DNA of 64,000 nucleotides from assembly GCA_964017045.1 (NCBI GenBank), contig OZ024802.1, forward strand, positions 31,148,793 to 31,212,792, given 5' to 3'. The position numbers were made by a program, and so were the translations under genes. This document shows, one piece after another, positions 1 through 11,703 of this stretch. The stretch comes from Omphiscola glabra. Its lineage: Eukaryota > Mollusca > Gastropoda > Lymnaeidae. The notes under the pieces are model-generated. The model was not told the origin of the DNA and searched no databases. It was given only the letters and a program-made list of their open reading frames with translations. How positions within the stretch are numbered: position 1 is the first letter of the stretch; each line of letters begins with the position of its first letter.

Positions 1-556
1 CCCAAAACAAAAACCATTTGAGTTGGAATCAACACGATCAAAATCAATAACAATAATTATAGTATAGACATATTTCTCTGTTCTGTGCCACAACTTTTTC
101 TCGAATTCCTGCCCTTCCTATCTAACCGAAATTCTCTCTGTCTATTCACCCCTTCGACAGCTTCGCTCCTCTGCAGACGATCGTATTCTTTCTGTCCCTA
201 AGACTCGCACAAAAACATACGGTGAAAGATCTTTCTCTTACTGTGCCCCCAAACAATGGAATTCTCTTCCACTACACATCAGAAATATATCAACCATCAC
301 AGCCTTCAAAACTGCACTCAAAACACACCTCTTTAAACTTTACTATCCTGACTGATTCCCCCTCTGAAAGTTAAACGATGCTGCGGAGTGCAGTCCATGG
401 CTTCACATGTAAATTGATATGGAATGGTTGGTTTTTAATTTATATTTTTTAAGTTCATTTTAATTTGTATGTACAGCGTGGTGAGCCCAGCCCTAGGCTG
501 GGGTACCACGCTATAGAAAACTACCCATAATAATAATAATAATAATAATAATATTT
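1..556 (+). mobile_element. 3' end of a CR1/L2-like LINE (RT C-terminus plus 3' UTR)
   Basis: The frame ending at the TGA at 353-355 reads through residues such as PSYLTEILSVYSPLRQLRSS and SFSYCAPKQWNSLP to LKTHLFKLYYPD. This is the usual C-terminus of reverse transcriptases of CR1/L2-type non-LTR retrotransposons. The 5' part is cut by the window edge, so intactness cannot be judged. The 3' UTR follows, with a strong hairpin at 475-512 (arms AGCGTGGT/ACCACGCT, inner arms CCCAGCC/GGCTGGG). It ends in an (AAT)n tail at about 529-553, a typical simple-repeat LINE terminus. The family-level call is from recognisable protein wording; the clade name is less sure. Confidence 0.8.
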
Positions 557-574
557 AAGACATTCATCATCATC

Positions 575-820
575 ATCATGTCCCTTAGTCCTTGGACCGT
601 TGGGGCCCCACAGATGACATGAAAACTATTCTCCATTCCTCTCGGTCTTCTGCGTTATGCATAGCATCGCCTAGTTTTAATCCCGTCCACTCTTTGATGT
701 TACCTTCCCATCTTTTTCTCTGTCTTCCTCTTCTTCTCCCTCCTCTCGTTGTGCCCTGCATGATCTCTTGGGCGAGCGCTTGTTTTCTGGTCACGTGGCC
801 ATACCATTCCAGTTTGCGCT
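575..820 (-). mobile_element. LINE 3' fragment (RT C-terminal tail), copy 1
   Basis: Read on the minus strand, the frame ending at 585 gives KLEWYGHVTRKQALAQ, then GRQRKRWEGNIKEWTGLKLG and SVGPQRSKD and a stop. This is the C-terminal tail of an endonuclease/reverse-transcriptase LINE. A short (CAT)n run at 567-580 marks the element's 3' end. Two further copies of the same tail lie at 10350-10545 and 53085-53280, so the family is dispersed and 5'-truncated. It abuts the (AAT)n end of the LINE at 1-556. Non-functional debris. Confidence 0.8.
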
Positions 821-854
821 TTTTTTTTTTTTAGGACATGAACCGTTTTGAAAT

Positions 855-1040
855 TAAGGTGGTCAAGTGGCCAAGCGGTCTAAACTGGGTCAATCCCAAT
901 CTCGTGGATTAGAGCTCATCCATCCATCCCTGTGGGATTACAGCCGTGGATTCCCAGCTGCTGTTGATCCCTAATCCACATCATCTGTGACGGTATGAGT
1001 GGACGACGATGATTGTTGTAGCGCGCACCGGTTGAACTTT
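855..1040 (+). mobile_element. Probable tRNA-derived SINE
   Basis: TGGCCAAGCGG at 868-878 is a near-perfect RNA polymerase III box A of the tRNA-Leu/Ser type. The expected box B is degraded. The downstream body (GTGGATTCCCAGCTGCTG region, then AATCCACATCATCTGTGACG) looks like a SINE body rather than a tRNA, and no cloverleaf can be closed. Could instead be a tRNA pseudogene fragment. Confidence 0.45.
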
Positions 1041-1275
1041 GCGACCTGATTGTGCTGTGTTGGTGTCGCGTTGTAAGACTGAAAGTTGTGTGTTGTTTTC
1101 ATGAATGTGTAAACCAATGTGCGACTATTGGTTCGGAGAACTCGAGTGAGCGGTCATGTGATAAGGGGTGTAACAAGACTGTAGAATGGTTGGTAAAGGT
1201 TGGCTGTTACACAGACCACAGACTTGGGTTGGCGTAGTTTTAATACGATTTCATCATCCATCCATCGAAGCCCCG
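1041..1275. other. Unannotated non-repetitive stretch
   Basis: No coding exon, RNA or element end is recognisable. A 61-codon ORF here has no supporting features. Confidence 0.5.
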
Positions 1276-1484
1276 GTCTGGATTTGACCCGTTTCCTTTT
1301 GGGTTTTGGTGGTTCACCCCTGTATTTGACCCGTTTCCTTTTGGGTTTTGGTGGTTCACCCCTGGATTTGACCCGTTTCCTTTTAGGTTTTGGTGGTTCA
1401 CCCCTGGATTTGAGCCGTTTCCTTTTGGGTTTTGGTGGTTCACCCCTGGATTTGACCCGTTTCCTTTTGGGTTTTGTTGGTTCA
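1276..1484. repeat. 42-bp minisatellite, about 5 copies
   Basis: The unit contains TTTGACCCGTTTCCTTTTGG followed by GTTTTGGTGGTTCACCCCT. Copies differ by single bases. The unit length is a multiple of 3, so several frames stay open by chance. Confidence 0.95.
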
Positions 1485-1794
1485 CCTTCTCCACACCTCA
1501 GCAATTCAGTATTCTCTCTAAGCGTCAGTTCACACGATCAAATTTCGCGTCAAATTGTTGTATGAACGCATTATTTTGTGCGTGGTTTCTTTTTTTTAAA
1601 GGAATTCGATCAAACAGTTATTTGAAAGTTGTGACTAGGCTTCATACACGAATTGCATCAAATGTTTGAAGGAAAATTTGATCGCGTGAACCGAGACGGT
1701 CCGTGGACCTCGGTGGATGGATCAAAAAATGAAACAAAAATTCTCTAAAAATTATTAATATTATTAATAACACTAAAAAACAACAACGTTTTAT

Positions 1795-2000
1795 TACCAT
1801 ATGATATCCCAAATACCATATGATATCCCAATCGCCATATGATATCCCAATCACCATATGATATCACGATCACCATATGATATCCCAATCACCATATGAT
1901 ATCCCAATTGCCATATGATATCCCAATCACCATATGATATCCCGATTACCATATGATATCCCAATTACCATATGATATCCCAATTACCATCTGATATCCC
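1795..2000. repeat. 19-bp minisatellite, about 11 copies
   Basis: The unit is CACCATATGATATCCCAAT with scattered substitutions (CCATATGATATC core). Confidence 0.95.
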
Positions 2001-3260
2001 ATCATTTTTTAACTGATTATTGAGAGAAATAAAATAAATTAATTATAAAAAAAAAAAGTTCTTAAATAAACTTTTAAAATGTCAAAATAGAAAATAGAAA
2101 ACAATACAGGCAAAATTTAATTTTATTTTTATGGTGGATTTTTTTTTACAACACAGTTATCAATATTTCTATCATACATTTAAATAGCATGTCAAATTTT
2201 TGTTATTGTACTAGTGTACTTTTATCTAACAAATTTGGAAAAAATATTTTTGGCCAATAATGTAAATTCATTTTTTATGCGCATTTAAATAATAATTATG
2301 TGCGTAAAAGTTTAATTAAAAAATTACATGGTGAACCAGTGGGTAGGAGAGGGGAAAAGGGGGGGGGAGGGTTGAGTCAAAGGATGGCAACAGTCACTTT
2401 TGGAGCGGGCTAGAACTTATGTATTTTTTATAGGCTGAATGTACTTTTGGAATAATCACATTTTACGTTTTTTGAAAACTATTCGAGTATATATTAGAAA
2501 CTTTTACTTTTATATGTACACTTTAACATATAGTTAGCAAAAGCTGAATCCAGGAATCAAGAATCGTATGAAGAGCTTAACACATCGTTACCACATTCTT
2601 AGTTTGGAAACAGATGGGCGAGTTTGCTGAATAAAGGAGAGCTGTCTGCTGGTACTTTACCACAACAAACTGACTCAGAAGGAAAACAAAATAACTCCAA
2701 TTTTGTTTTTGCAATGAGTTGCCCATGGAGCTTTATAAAAAAAAAATGGGGGCAGCAAGGGCTTAGGATTTAGGCCTGTACCTAATTTTATTTGGGGAGT
2801 GACATATTAAAGGTCCACTGGGCTAAGTAATAAATAATTTCAGCTGATAAAACTCATTATCATTTTATGATTGTATGATTGTATAATTGTATGATTGTAT
2901 GATTGTATTTATATATTTATAACACAGAAGCACCCAAAATTTGTAAAAGTTTTATTGTATTTTTAGAAAGACTCGAACTCAGGAGTGAGGGATATAACAT
3001 CAAGGATAAGATTAAGAGTTATTAACGAGAGGAATTCAAAATGAAGACTACCTAGGGGCCTCAACGGGGCTGTAATCCGGCACTGCATTTAAGACATTCA
3101 TTCCTGGCATTCGTTTCCCGCATATTGGAAGTATTAAAAAACATATTCTAATAACCTTACTGTTAAAAATAGCCAAAAGTTCAGAAACTTCCCCAAAATT
3201 TCTTTTAAAGCAGTAAACAAATTTTACGACAGTTCATGTATGTACCATTATTGATGGACA
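2001..3260. other. AT-rich intergenic DNA
   Basis: No gene is visible. A short (GATTGTAT)n run lies at about 2868-2910 and a G-run near 2358. The rest is AT-rich with poly(A)/poly(T) tracts. Confidence 0.5.
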
Positions 3261-3492
3261 GATTAGTGGGACAGCTAGCGAAAAACAGTATTGATGGGTC
3301 GCGGCATTAGAAAGGTTGAGAATCACTGGATTGGTGGGACCGCCGCTGGCGGAGAACTGTACTGATGGGTCGCAGCATTAGAAAGGTTGAGAATCACTGG
3401 ATTAGTGGGACAGCTGGCAAAGAACTGTACTGATGGGTCGCGGCATTAGAAGGTTGAGAATCACTGGATCAGTGGGACAACTAGCGGAGAAT
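3261..3492. repeat. ~69-bp tandem array built on a SPIN-type hAT terminus
   Basis: A little over three units, each with GATTAGTGGGACAGC followed by GGGTCGCGGCATTAGAAAGG and TTGAGAATCACTG. The second half of the unit equals the right end of the SPIN-like MITEs found elsewhere in this window (for example 27029-27213). Confidence 0.8.
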
Positions 3493-4028
3493 ACAACAAG
3501 GAAGAACATAAAAGCACACATACAAAATTACATATAAAAAAATTCACATAAAAGTCTGCGTTGTGTACTAACTAATAATACTGTGCGCGTAAAAGAAAGA
3601 GCACTCGGTCATGGCCTAGCGAGACTATCATTTCAGTATCGGTAGTGTCCCTTGCGCTTTGGACCAGACGACATCCTCAACTTCCTTTCAATGGCCTCAT
3701 CCAACAACGGGGCTGTGGGAGGGGGGGGGGGGGCAAGGGGAAAGTAATGGATATTAATGGAACATTTGAAAGAAAAAAAATTTGTAGTAAGTAAATAAAT
3801 AAATAGATTGTGCCATTTAAAAGGCATGAATTTTAAATAGTATTAATAATAACACGTATAAAATATATTTAATATGCTTTCTTAAAAAAAAATAATATAA
3901 GAAAATTAATAAAAAAATAAACACAACTAAATTTATTTAACGATGTATCATCACGCGCAGATGCAGCCTGGCATATCCACATGCAATTTATTGTGTAGAA
4001 AATGCTTTAATAACAACGATGGGATCAA
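3493..4028. other. AT-rich intergenic DNA
   Basis: Nothing supported. Includes an 11-bp G-run at about 3720. Confidence 0.5.
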
Positions 4029-4249
4029 CAGTGGCGTAGCGAGCTTAACTCGCGCCCGGGGCACAATACTTTTTAGCGCCCCCATACCTTTTTAGCGCCC
4101 CCATACCTTTTTAGCGCCCCATACCTTTTTAGCGCCCCCCCTATTCGAAAACCATACAATATTATAGTAAAATATACCATTTGGCGCCCCTTAGTGAGTA
4201 GCGCCCGGGACATGATGCCCCCCTTGGCCCCCCCCTCACTACGCCACTG
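4029..4249. mobile_element. hAT-like MITE, CAGTGGCGTAGC family, copy 1
   Basis: Terminal inverted repeats CAGTGGCGTAGCGAG and CTCACTACGCCACTG bound a 221-bp element. It is flanked by GGGATCAA on the left and GGGAATCAA on the right, an 8-bp duplication with one inserted base. The same element, inverted, is at 55659-55841; relatives are at 14020-14180 and 18676-18834. No transposase; non-autonomous. Confidence 0.8.
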
Positions 4250-5030
4250 GGGAATCAACAGTTTTCTTCTAATGTTGTCGCTGCATTCACTCCATTCGAG
4301 GGATTATTAATGTTATCAAAAAACAAAAACAAAAAAATGATGAAAAGTCTCTCTCCGCCTACCAGGTTTCCACAGTGAAATTACCCCTAGCGTTATGTCC
4401 CTTGACACCTCAGTTGCCAGATTGTATGTTAGTATGACGCTATGCGCGAACCGAACCCGGGGGTGTCCAGTTATCTTTATGATGCTACGCCCCATAAAAA
4501 ATGACGCCACCCCCCTTCCACCGAATAATATAAAATTACAAATAATAATTTTATAGGTATGCTAGTATGGCTGCAACTTTGTGTTCAATGGGCGCGCAAA
4601 ATAAAATTACCAGAAGTCAGCAATAAATGGGGCTCTTACAAACTGCGTTACTTGATTGCCTGTCTGAGAAGATGGGAAGTTCACGCATTTCCGCCGGCCA
4701 TTGTTTCGCGGGTTTTTTTCTAGTAAAAAAAAATGAAATAATTCTTGTCGCCTCACATTCCACACAATAAGAGGACTTATAAGATTGCGCCCCTCTTGAA
4801 AGTAGTTTATGCCCCCCCCCCCCCAATCTCCCTACCCCCCAGTTTTGGAAATCGCTGACTTTGACTTAAACAGTCTTCCTTAGATTAATTCTAGAGAAGT
4901 ACTCACGTTTGCCGCCCTGTGTTGTAGAGTAGCCGTGGTTAAACTGGGCAGGAGCCAAAGGTGAGTGGGGCACGGGCACCGCACGCGCTGGTGATGGCGG
5001 CTGAAGAGCCTCAGTGAATTTCTCCTGATC
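4250..5030. other. Intergenic DNA without recognisable gene
   Basis: Mixed sequence with C-runs at about 4810-4825. A GGGAAGTTCACGCAT...CGCCGGCCATTGTTT segment near 4675 recurs in diverged form near 38520, so it is probably an old dispersed repeat. Confidence 0.45.
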
Positions 5031-5545
5031 ATAGACACGAACTAGACCTGCCACAATGACAACATAGACATGAGCTAGAATTGTGACAACATAGACATGA
5101 GCTAGACCTGTGACAGTGACAACATAGACATTAGCTAGGCCTGCCACAGTGACAACATAGACACGAGCTAGACCTGCGACAGTGACAACATAGACATGAG
5201 CTAGACCTGCGACAGTGACAACATAGACATGAGCTAGACCTGCGACAGTGACAACATAGACATGAGCTAGACCTGCGACAGTGACAACATAGACATGAGC
5301 TAGAATTGTGACAACATAGACATGAGCTAGACCTGTGACAGTGACAACATAGACATGAGCTAGACCTGCCACTGTGACAACATAGACACGAGCTAGACCT
5401 GCGACAGTGACAACATAGACATGAGCTAGAATTGTGACAACATAGACACGAGCTAGACCTGCGACAGTGACAACATAGACACGAGCTAGACCTGCGACAG
5501 TGACAACATAGACACGAGCTAGACCTGCGACAGTGACAACGTGTA
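5031..5545. repeat. 33-bp minisatellite, about 15 copies
   Basis: The unit contains GACCTGCGACAGTGACAACA and TAGACATGAGCTA. Some units are shortened to about 24 bp. The long minus-strand ORF here (GLAHVYVVTVA repeats) is a by-product of the 33-bp period. Confidence 0.95.
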
Positions 5546-5579
5546 CGCGAGCGTGACCCTTGACGTTGACAATTTGTGT

Positions 5580-5795
5580 AAGAACTAACCGTGTCTCAGT
5601 GACAAGTCTAACCGTGTCTCAGTGACAAGTCTAACCGTGACTCAGTGACAAGTCTAACCGTGTCTCAGTGACAAGTCTAACCGTGACTCAGTGACAAGTC
5701 TAACCGTGTCTCAGTGACAAGTCTAACCGTGTCTCAGTGACAAGTCTAACCGTGACTCAGTGACAAGTCTAACCGTGACTCATTGACAAGTCTAG
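5580..5795. repeat. 23-bp minisatellite, about 9 copies
   Basis: Unit AGTGACAAGTCTAACCGTG plus TCTC or ACTC. It follows directly on the 33-bp array and shares the AGTGACAA core with it, suggesting common origin. Confidence 0.95.
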
Positions 5796-5869
5796 GGATA
5801 AATTCGCAGTCATGCTAACGTCACTGCACACTTAGATTGGCGAGAACAGTAAAAGTCGTTTGTCTAATC

Positions 5870-6074
5870 CAGCGGTTCTCAACCTTCCTAATGCTGCGAC
5901 CTTTAAATACAGTTCCTCATGTTTGTGGCGACCCCCAACCACAAAATTATTTCCGTTGCCACTTCATAACTGTAGGGTATATGTGTTTTCCGATGGTCTT
6001 AGGCGACCCATGTGAAAGGGTCGTGCGACAGAAACCCACCAAAGGGGTTGCGACCCACAGGTTGAGAACCGCTG
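5870..6074. mobile_element. SPIN-like hAT MITE, copy 1
   Basis: Begins CAGCGGTTCTCAACC and ends GGTTGAGAACCGCTG. The interior has the GGCGACCC...CGATGGTCTTAGGCGACC arrangement typical of SPIN elements. Flanks are GTCTAATC and ATCTAATC, an 8-bp target duplication with one mismatch and the central TA expected of Buster-type hATs. 205 bp, no coding capacity. Confidence 0.88.
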
Positions 6075-6187
6075 ATCTAATCACTGGCCAAGGGATATTT
6101 TGGGTGCATGGTATGTGTATACGACTCCGACATCTTTTGATTTTAACAGTCAACATAATTACTTGCAAGGGAAATAGCTCATCTTAC

Positions 6188-6920
6188 TTTACTTATAAAA
6201 TATCAAATTAATATAAAATATCAAGTTAATATAAAATATCAAGTTAATATAAAATATCAAGTTAATATAAAATATCAAGATAATATAAAAAATATCAAGT
6301 TTATATAAAAATATCAAGTTAATATAAAAATATCAAGTTAATATAAAAATATCAAGTTAATATAAAAAATATCAAGTTGATATAAAAATATCAAGTTAAT
6401 ATAAAATATCAAGTTAACATAAAATTTTCAAGTTAATATAAAAATATCAAGTTAATATAAAAATATCAAGTTAATATAAAATATCAAGTTTTTATAAAAA
6501 TATCAAGTTAATATAAAAATAAGAAGTTAATATAAAATATCAAGTTACTATAAAATAAGAAGTTAATATAAAAATAAGAAGTTGATATAAAATAACAAGT
6601 TAATATAAAATAAGAAGTTAATATAAAATATCAAGTTAATATAAAATAAGAAGTTAATATAAAATAAGAAGTTAATATAAAATATCAAGTTAATATAAAA
6701 TAAGAAGTTAATATAAAAATAAGAAGTTAATATAAAATAACAAGTTAATATAAAATAAGAAGTTAATATAAAATATCAAGTTAATATAAAATAAGAAGTT
6801 AATATAAAATAAGAAGTTAATATAAAATAAGAAGTTAATATAAAATATCAAGTTAATATAAAATAAGAAGTTAATATAAAATAAGAAGTTAATATAAAAT
6901 ATCAAGTTAATATAAAAATA
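6188..6920. repeat. 18/19-bp AT-rich minisatellite, about 40 copies
   Basis: The unit is ATATCAAGTTAATATAAA with an ATAAGAAGTTAATATAAA variant that becomes dominant toward the right, showing local homogenisation. Confidence 0.95.
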
Positions 6921-7305
6921 TGAATTTAATGTGAGAATGTAATACATTGGAACATTTTTTTGTCCATCAATTTTGACGGGTCTTTAACTAGTTGTCCTAC
7001 TAAAACAATGAACACATCTACACGCATAACTGTAATGTAATGCAGAGCAGAGCTTAATTAAATAGTGTACGACAACACTCCACACCAGACGCTCCACTGA
7101 CCGTCAATGAAGCATACCATCGACCCGCCGTGCCCGAGCACCTCCTTCACATGACGCCAAGTACCGCCTATGGCGCCTTCTCTGGCTCTGCGTGGCGTCG
7201 GGGAAGGAAAGACAAAAATGACTTAACGATTTGCAGCAGTGACTATTAACGATTTTATCGTCAGGGTGAAATTCTCTTGACAATTTCAAAGTATCAGTTG
7301 CGTGG
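6921..7305. other. Non-repetitive stretch
   Basis: No exon or element can be supported. A 77-codon minus ORF at 7104-7337 has no corroboration. Confidence 0.45.
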
Positions 7306-8035
7306 TATACTACTGTGTAATGTAATACTTTAGTCACATGTTATACTACTCTTTAATGTAATACTTTAGTCACATTTTATACTACTCTTTAATGTAATAC
7401 TTTAGTCACATTTTATACATATCTTAAATGTAATACTTTAGTCACATTTTATACTATTCTTTAATGTAATACTTTAGTCACATTTTATACATATCTTAAA
7501 TGTAATACTTTAGTCACATTTTATACTACTCTTTAATGTAATACTTTAGTCACATTTTATACTACTGTTTAATGTAATACTTTAGTCACATTTTATACAT
7601 ATCTTAAATGTAATACTTTAGTCACATTTTATACTATTTTTTAATGTAATACTTTAGTCACATTTTATACATATCTTAAATGTAATACTTTAGTCACATT
7701 TTATACTACTCTTTAATGTAATACTTTAGTCACATTTTATACTACTCTTTAATGTAATACTTTAGTCACATTTTATACTTTAGATAAATGTTATACTAAT
7801 GTCTAATTTCATACTTAAGTCACATTTTATACTACTGTTTAATGTAATACTTTAGTCACATTTTATACTTTAGATAAATGTTATACTAATGTCTAATTTC
7901 ATACTTTAGTCACATGTTATATTACTGTCTAATGTAATACTTTAGTCACATGTTATACTACTGTCTAATGTAATACTTTAGTCACATGTTATACTACTGT
8001 CTAATGTAATACTTTAGTCACATGCTATATTTTAA
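7306..8035. repeat. 36-bp minisatellite, about 20 copies
   Basis: The unit contains TTTATACTACTCTTTAATGT followed by AATACTTTAGTCACA. Two alternating subtypes (TACTACTCT versus TACATATCT) point to higher-order duplication. Confidence 0.95.
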
Positions 8036-8089
8036 TCAACTGGTATACCTCAGTCACATTTTTACACTTTTGTCACAGGTCATACTTTT

Positions 8090-8270
8090 TGTCTAATGTT
8101 ATGCTTTGGCTAATGTTATTGTTTTTTATCAATGGTATACGTTTGTTTAATGATATACGTTTGTCTAATGGTATACGTTTGTCTAATGGTATACTTTTGT
8201 TTAAAGGTATACCTTTGTCTAATGGTATAATTTTGTTTAAAGGTATACTTTTGTCTAATGGTATACTCAT
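8090..8270. repeat. 18-bp minisatellite, about 9 copies
   Basis: Unit TTGTCTAATGGTATACTT and variants. Related in wording to the preceding array. Confidence 0.9.
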
Positions 8271-8571
8271 GTCTATGCAATGCTACACACTTTGGCATGC
8301 CAGGGTTTGGGTATCTGTAGGCGATCTGCTGGGCCAGGTCCGTGTAAGATCTTCTGAACTTCTGCTCGCCGTCATCTGGGACCTTAACGTTTGACCCGTG
8401 GGTCAGTCCAACCTGGCAATGTTTGAAGCAAACCAATCACGTAGTTAACACACACAAAACTAACAACCCCATCTTGTTAAATGTTAAAATAATTAACATT
8501 CCTTGGTTTTATACAATTGCCCAGGCTCCGCTTCCAGTTTAAACAATTCCTTAAAAAAAATAATAAGAATT

Positions 8572-8675
8572 ACAGTCTTCAAATTATTCCAGTCTTCAAA
8601 TTATTCCAGTCTTCAAATTATTCCAGTCTTCAAATTATTCCAGTCTTCAAATTATTCCAGTCTTTAAATTATTCC
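8572..8675. repeat. 17-bp minisatellite, 6 copies
   Basis: Unit CCAGTCTTCAAATTATT. Confidence 0.95.
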
Positions 8676-8714
8676 AGAGCTAAAAAAATAGTTTGAGGGT
8701 TTAAAATAATTCAA

Positions 8715-8850
8715 AAAGTGTTACAAAAAATTTAGTCAGTGTTAAACTGCTTAAACATTGTTAAAATACTTAGACAGTGTTAAAATACTTAGACATTGTT
8801 AAAATAATTAGACATTGTTAAAATACTTAGACAGTGTTAAATTATTTAAA
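8715..8850. repeat. ~19-bp minisatellite
   Basis: Unit GTTAAAATACTTAGACATT, degenerate, 6-7 copies. Confidence 0.85.
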
Positions 8851-9004
8851 TATCCCACATAAGAAGAGCCGTAATTATTGTCAACACCTTATGGACCCGG
8901 GGTATAGAAAATATTGTTCACCCTTTACCGTGGACCATTGACACTCACAGAATCCCGTCCACAATTCCCTTTTTGAACCTCTTAACTCCCTCAACCACTT
9001 TCAC

Positions 9005-9215
9005 CAAAAACACAAGCAAACCAACAAACAATCCAACAAATAACTAACAAACAACCAACAAACAATCCAACAAACACCCAACAAACAACTAATAATCAAC
9101 CAAGAAACAACTAACAAACAACCAACTAACAAACAACCAACAAACAGTCCAACAACCAACCAACAAACAACTAACAAACAACCAACAAACAATCCAACAA
9201 ACAATCAAGAAACAA
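9005..9215. repeat. CAAC/AAAC-rich short tandem repeat
   Basis: Irregular repeats of CAACAAACAATC and CAACAAACAACTAA. Confidence 0.9.
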
Positions 9216-9349
9216 AAAAACGCGTTGTTTTAAGAACACACTGATGTAAATTTTGTTAAAGTGATTTTTAAGAGCAATTTTTCAAAATTATTTTATTTAC
9301 TTTCAATGTTGTTAAAATTTTGCCCCATTAAAATTTAGCTATTGAAAAC

Positions 9350-10070
9350 ATGACCTTCTGACAGACCCTACCCTACCCTACACATGACCTTCTGACAGAC
9401 CCTACCCTACCCTACACACACACATGACCTTTTGACAGACCCTACACTACAAACACATGTCCTTCTGACAGACCCTACATTACACACACATGAAATTCTG
9501 ACAGATGCTACTCTACACACGCATGGCCTTCTGACAGATGCTACTCTACACACGCATGACCTTCTGACAGATGCTACTCTACACACGCATGACCTTCTGA
9601 CAGATGCTACTCTACACACGCATGGCCTTCTGACAGATCCAACTCTACACACACATGACATTCTGACAGATCCAACTCTACATACACATGAGATTCTGAC
9701 AGATCCAACTCTACATACATATGACATTCTGACAGACCCTACCCTACACACATATGAGATTTTTATAGACCCTACTCTACACACATGACCTTCTGATAGA
9801 CCCTACTCTACACACATGACCTTCTGATAGACCCTGCTCTACACACATGACCTTCTGATAGACCCTACTCTACACACATGACCTTCTGATAGACCCTGCT
9901 CTACACACATGACCTTCTGATAGACCCTACTCTACACACATGACCTTCTGATAGACCCTACTCTACACACATGACCTTCTGATAGACCCTACTCTACACA
10001 CATGACCTTCTGATAGACCCTGCTCTACACACATGACCTTCTGATAGACCCTGCTCTACACACATATGAG
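9350..10070. repeat. ~31-bp minisatellite, about 23 copies
   Basis: The unit contains ACACATGACCTTCTGATAGA and CCCTACTCTAC. The 3' half is nearly homogeneous, the 5' half diverged. Confidence 0.95.
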
Positions 10071-10307
10071 ATTTATTTTACTGTTACTTCACCTATTTAC
10101 AGTGTTTATCTAAGAATATTCACAAGTAGCCATCACTGCTTATAATTACCGAAGGCGGTGCAGTGAAGTCCGTTCCACGTGAGTACGGTAAATTATTGAG
10201 ACTTTGGTGAACTGAGCTCTTCTTGGAGTCATCTCTGAAATACTGACTCCTGTAAGTAGAAGCATTGGTAAGATGCATTTAAATTATTTTTGTTCTCATA
10301 TTTATAC

Positions 10308-10315
<8 letters not shown>

Positions 10316-10343
<28 letters not shown>

Positions 10344-10345
10344 CT
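10316..10345. repeat. (TA)n microsatellite
   Basis: Short alternating TA/CATA run, immediately before a LINE fragment. Confidence 0.9.
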
Positions 10346-10349
10346 GACA

Positions 10350-10545
10350 AAGAAATCTTGCAGGGCACTACTAGAGGAGGAAGAAGAAGAGAAAGACAGA
10401 GAAAAAGATGGGAAGATAACATGAAAGAGTGGACGGGATTAAAAGTAGGCGATGCTATGCGTAGTGCAGAAGAAGACCGAGGGGAATGGAGAAGGACAGT
10501 TTTCATGTCATCTGTGGCGCCCCAACGGTCCAAGGACTACGGGAC
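10350..10545 (+). mobile_element. LINE 3' fragment, copy 2
   Basis: Plus-strand frame: GTTRGGRRRERQRKRWEDNM, then KEWTGLKVGDAMRSAEEDRG and SSVAPQRSKD. Same RT tail as 575-820. It differs by an extra residue in the AEEDRG region and lacks the (CAT)n end. Confidence 0.78.
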
Positions 10546-11331
10546 ATTAATGTATAAATTAGGCGCTTGTATTAGTTATGTTGACGTGATTGGCTGTAAT
10601 GCGTAAAGATAAACTTGAAATCTAGAACGGAAAGAAAGGAAATTGTCACGGACATATTTGAAAAGATGGATGCTTCCAGGACCAAAACAAAACAAAGAAG
10701 ACAATAGCAACCGCCAACACCGCCGAAATAATTTGACAAGGGGTGATCATTAGGGAAAAAACAGGGGTGCTAACTCAATCGTATAAAAATGTACGGACGT
10801 TTTTTTTCAAAATCTCCACAACTTTTTTTTTTCCAGTGAAAATTTGTCTTTTCCGAACACAATAAAACCACAACAAACTTGTTGAAGTTATGAAGAAAAT
10901 ACAATACGATGTCTATGACGCCATCTGTGATGTCAGTTAAACGTATGTTAATGTAATATATTTCTATGGCGATGTCTCTACTCTATGTCACCAAATCTAA
11001 ATGATAGCGAATTAAGTCAATTAAATAACATCACTAAAGGAGTTCATTGAATGGCTGGTTTCTACGCTAGAGGAACACGTCAGATGTCTTATGCTTACAT
11101 ATATTTTAAAATTATTGTAAGAATGTGGTCTTGATTAAAATATGTATTTGTTTATCATGAAAAGGAATAACAAGAATGAAGTTTTAAAAATACCCTAATT
11201 TTTGATCAATAAAAGAATCGTATCCCATCTTATCGTATCTCATCTCAAGTCATGTGACCATGAGGCGTAATCCAATCTTATCTCGTCAGCTCAATAGATG
11301 ACATGTTCGCCAGTGTAGAATGCCTCTAGAT
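10546..11331. other. Intergenic DNA
   Basis: No supported feature. AT-rich, with several poly(T) tracts. Confidence 0.45.
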
Positions 11332-11703
11332 CAGGGGTGGGCAAACATTTTGTTCGGAGGGCCACATTGATAACTGTAAGGCTATTTGGGGGGGAGGGGT
11401 TGCGCATGTATAATATGTCCAACTTTTACATGTCGATAAACATTTCTCTATATTAAAATCGGTAAATTCGCATTTTAGCATTACATGGCAACAGTAAAAG
11501 ACTGTTAATAAAAAAATATAAAATTAGAAAAAAATTTGATCACAAATGTTTAAACAATCATAACAGTACATGAAATTCTTTAAAATTCAACAAAATAACT
11601 TTAAAACAAAGTAATTTTCAAACAATCTAAATGCCTCCGAGGGCCGCATAATATCAGTTGCCGGGCCGCATGCGGCCCGAGGGCCGTGGTTTGCCCACCC
11701 CTG
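11332..11703. mobile_element. hAT MITE with TIR CAGGGGTGGGCAAAC
   Basis: Starts CAGGGGTGGGCAAAC and ends GTTTGCCCACCCCTG. It carries subterminal GAGGGCC and CGGGCCGCATGCGGCCCGAG motifs typical of Charlie/OC1-style hATs. A perfect 8-bp target duplication CTCTAGAT (central TA) flanks it at 11324-11331 and 11704-11711. 372 bp, AT-rich centre, no transposase. Confidence 0.9.

Noticed and set aside
5031..5545. CRISPR-like regularly spaced repeats (also 29090-29805, 56545-57215)
   Set aside because: The units are head-to-tail minisatellites with no unique spacers, and the DNA is eukaryotic.
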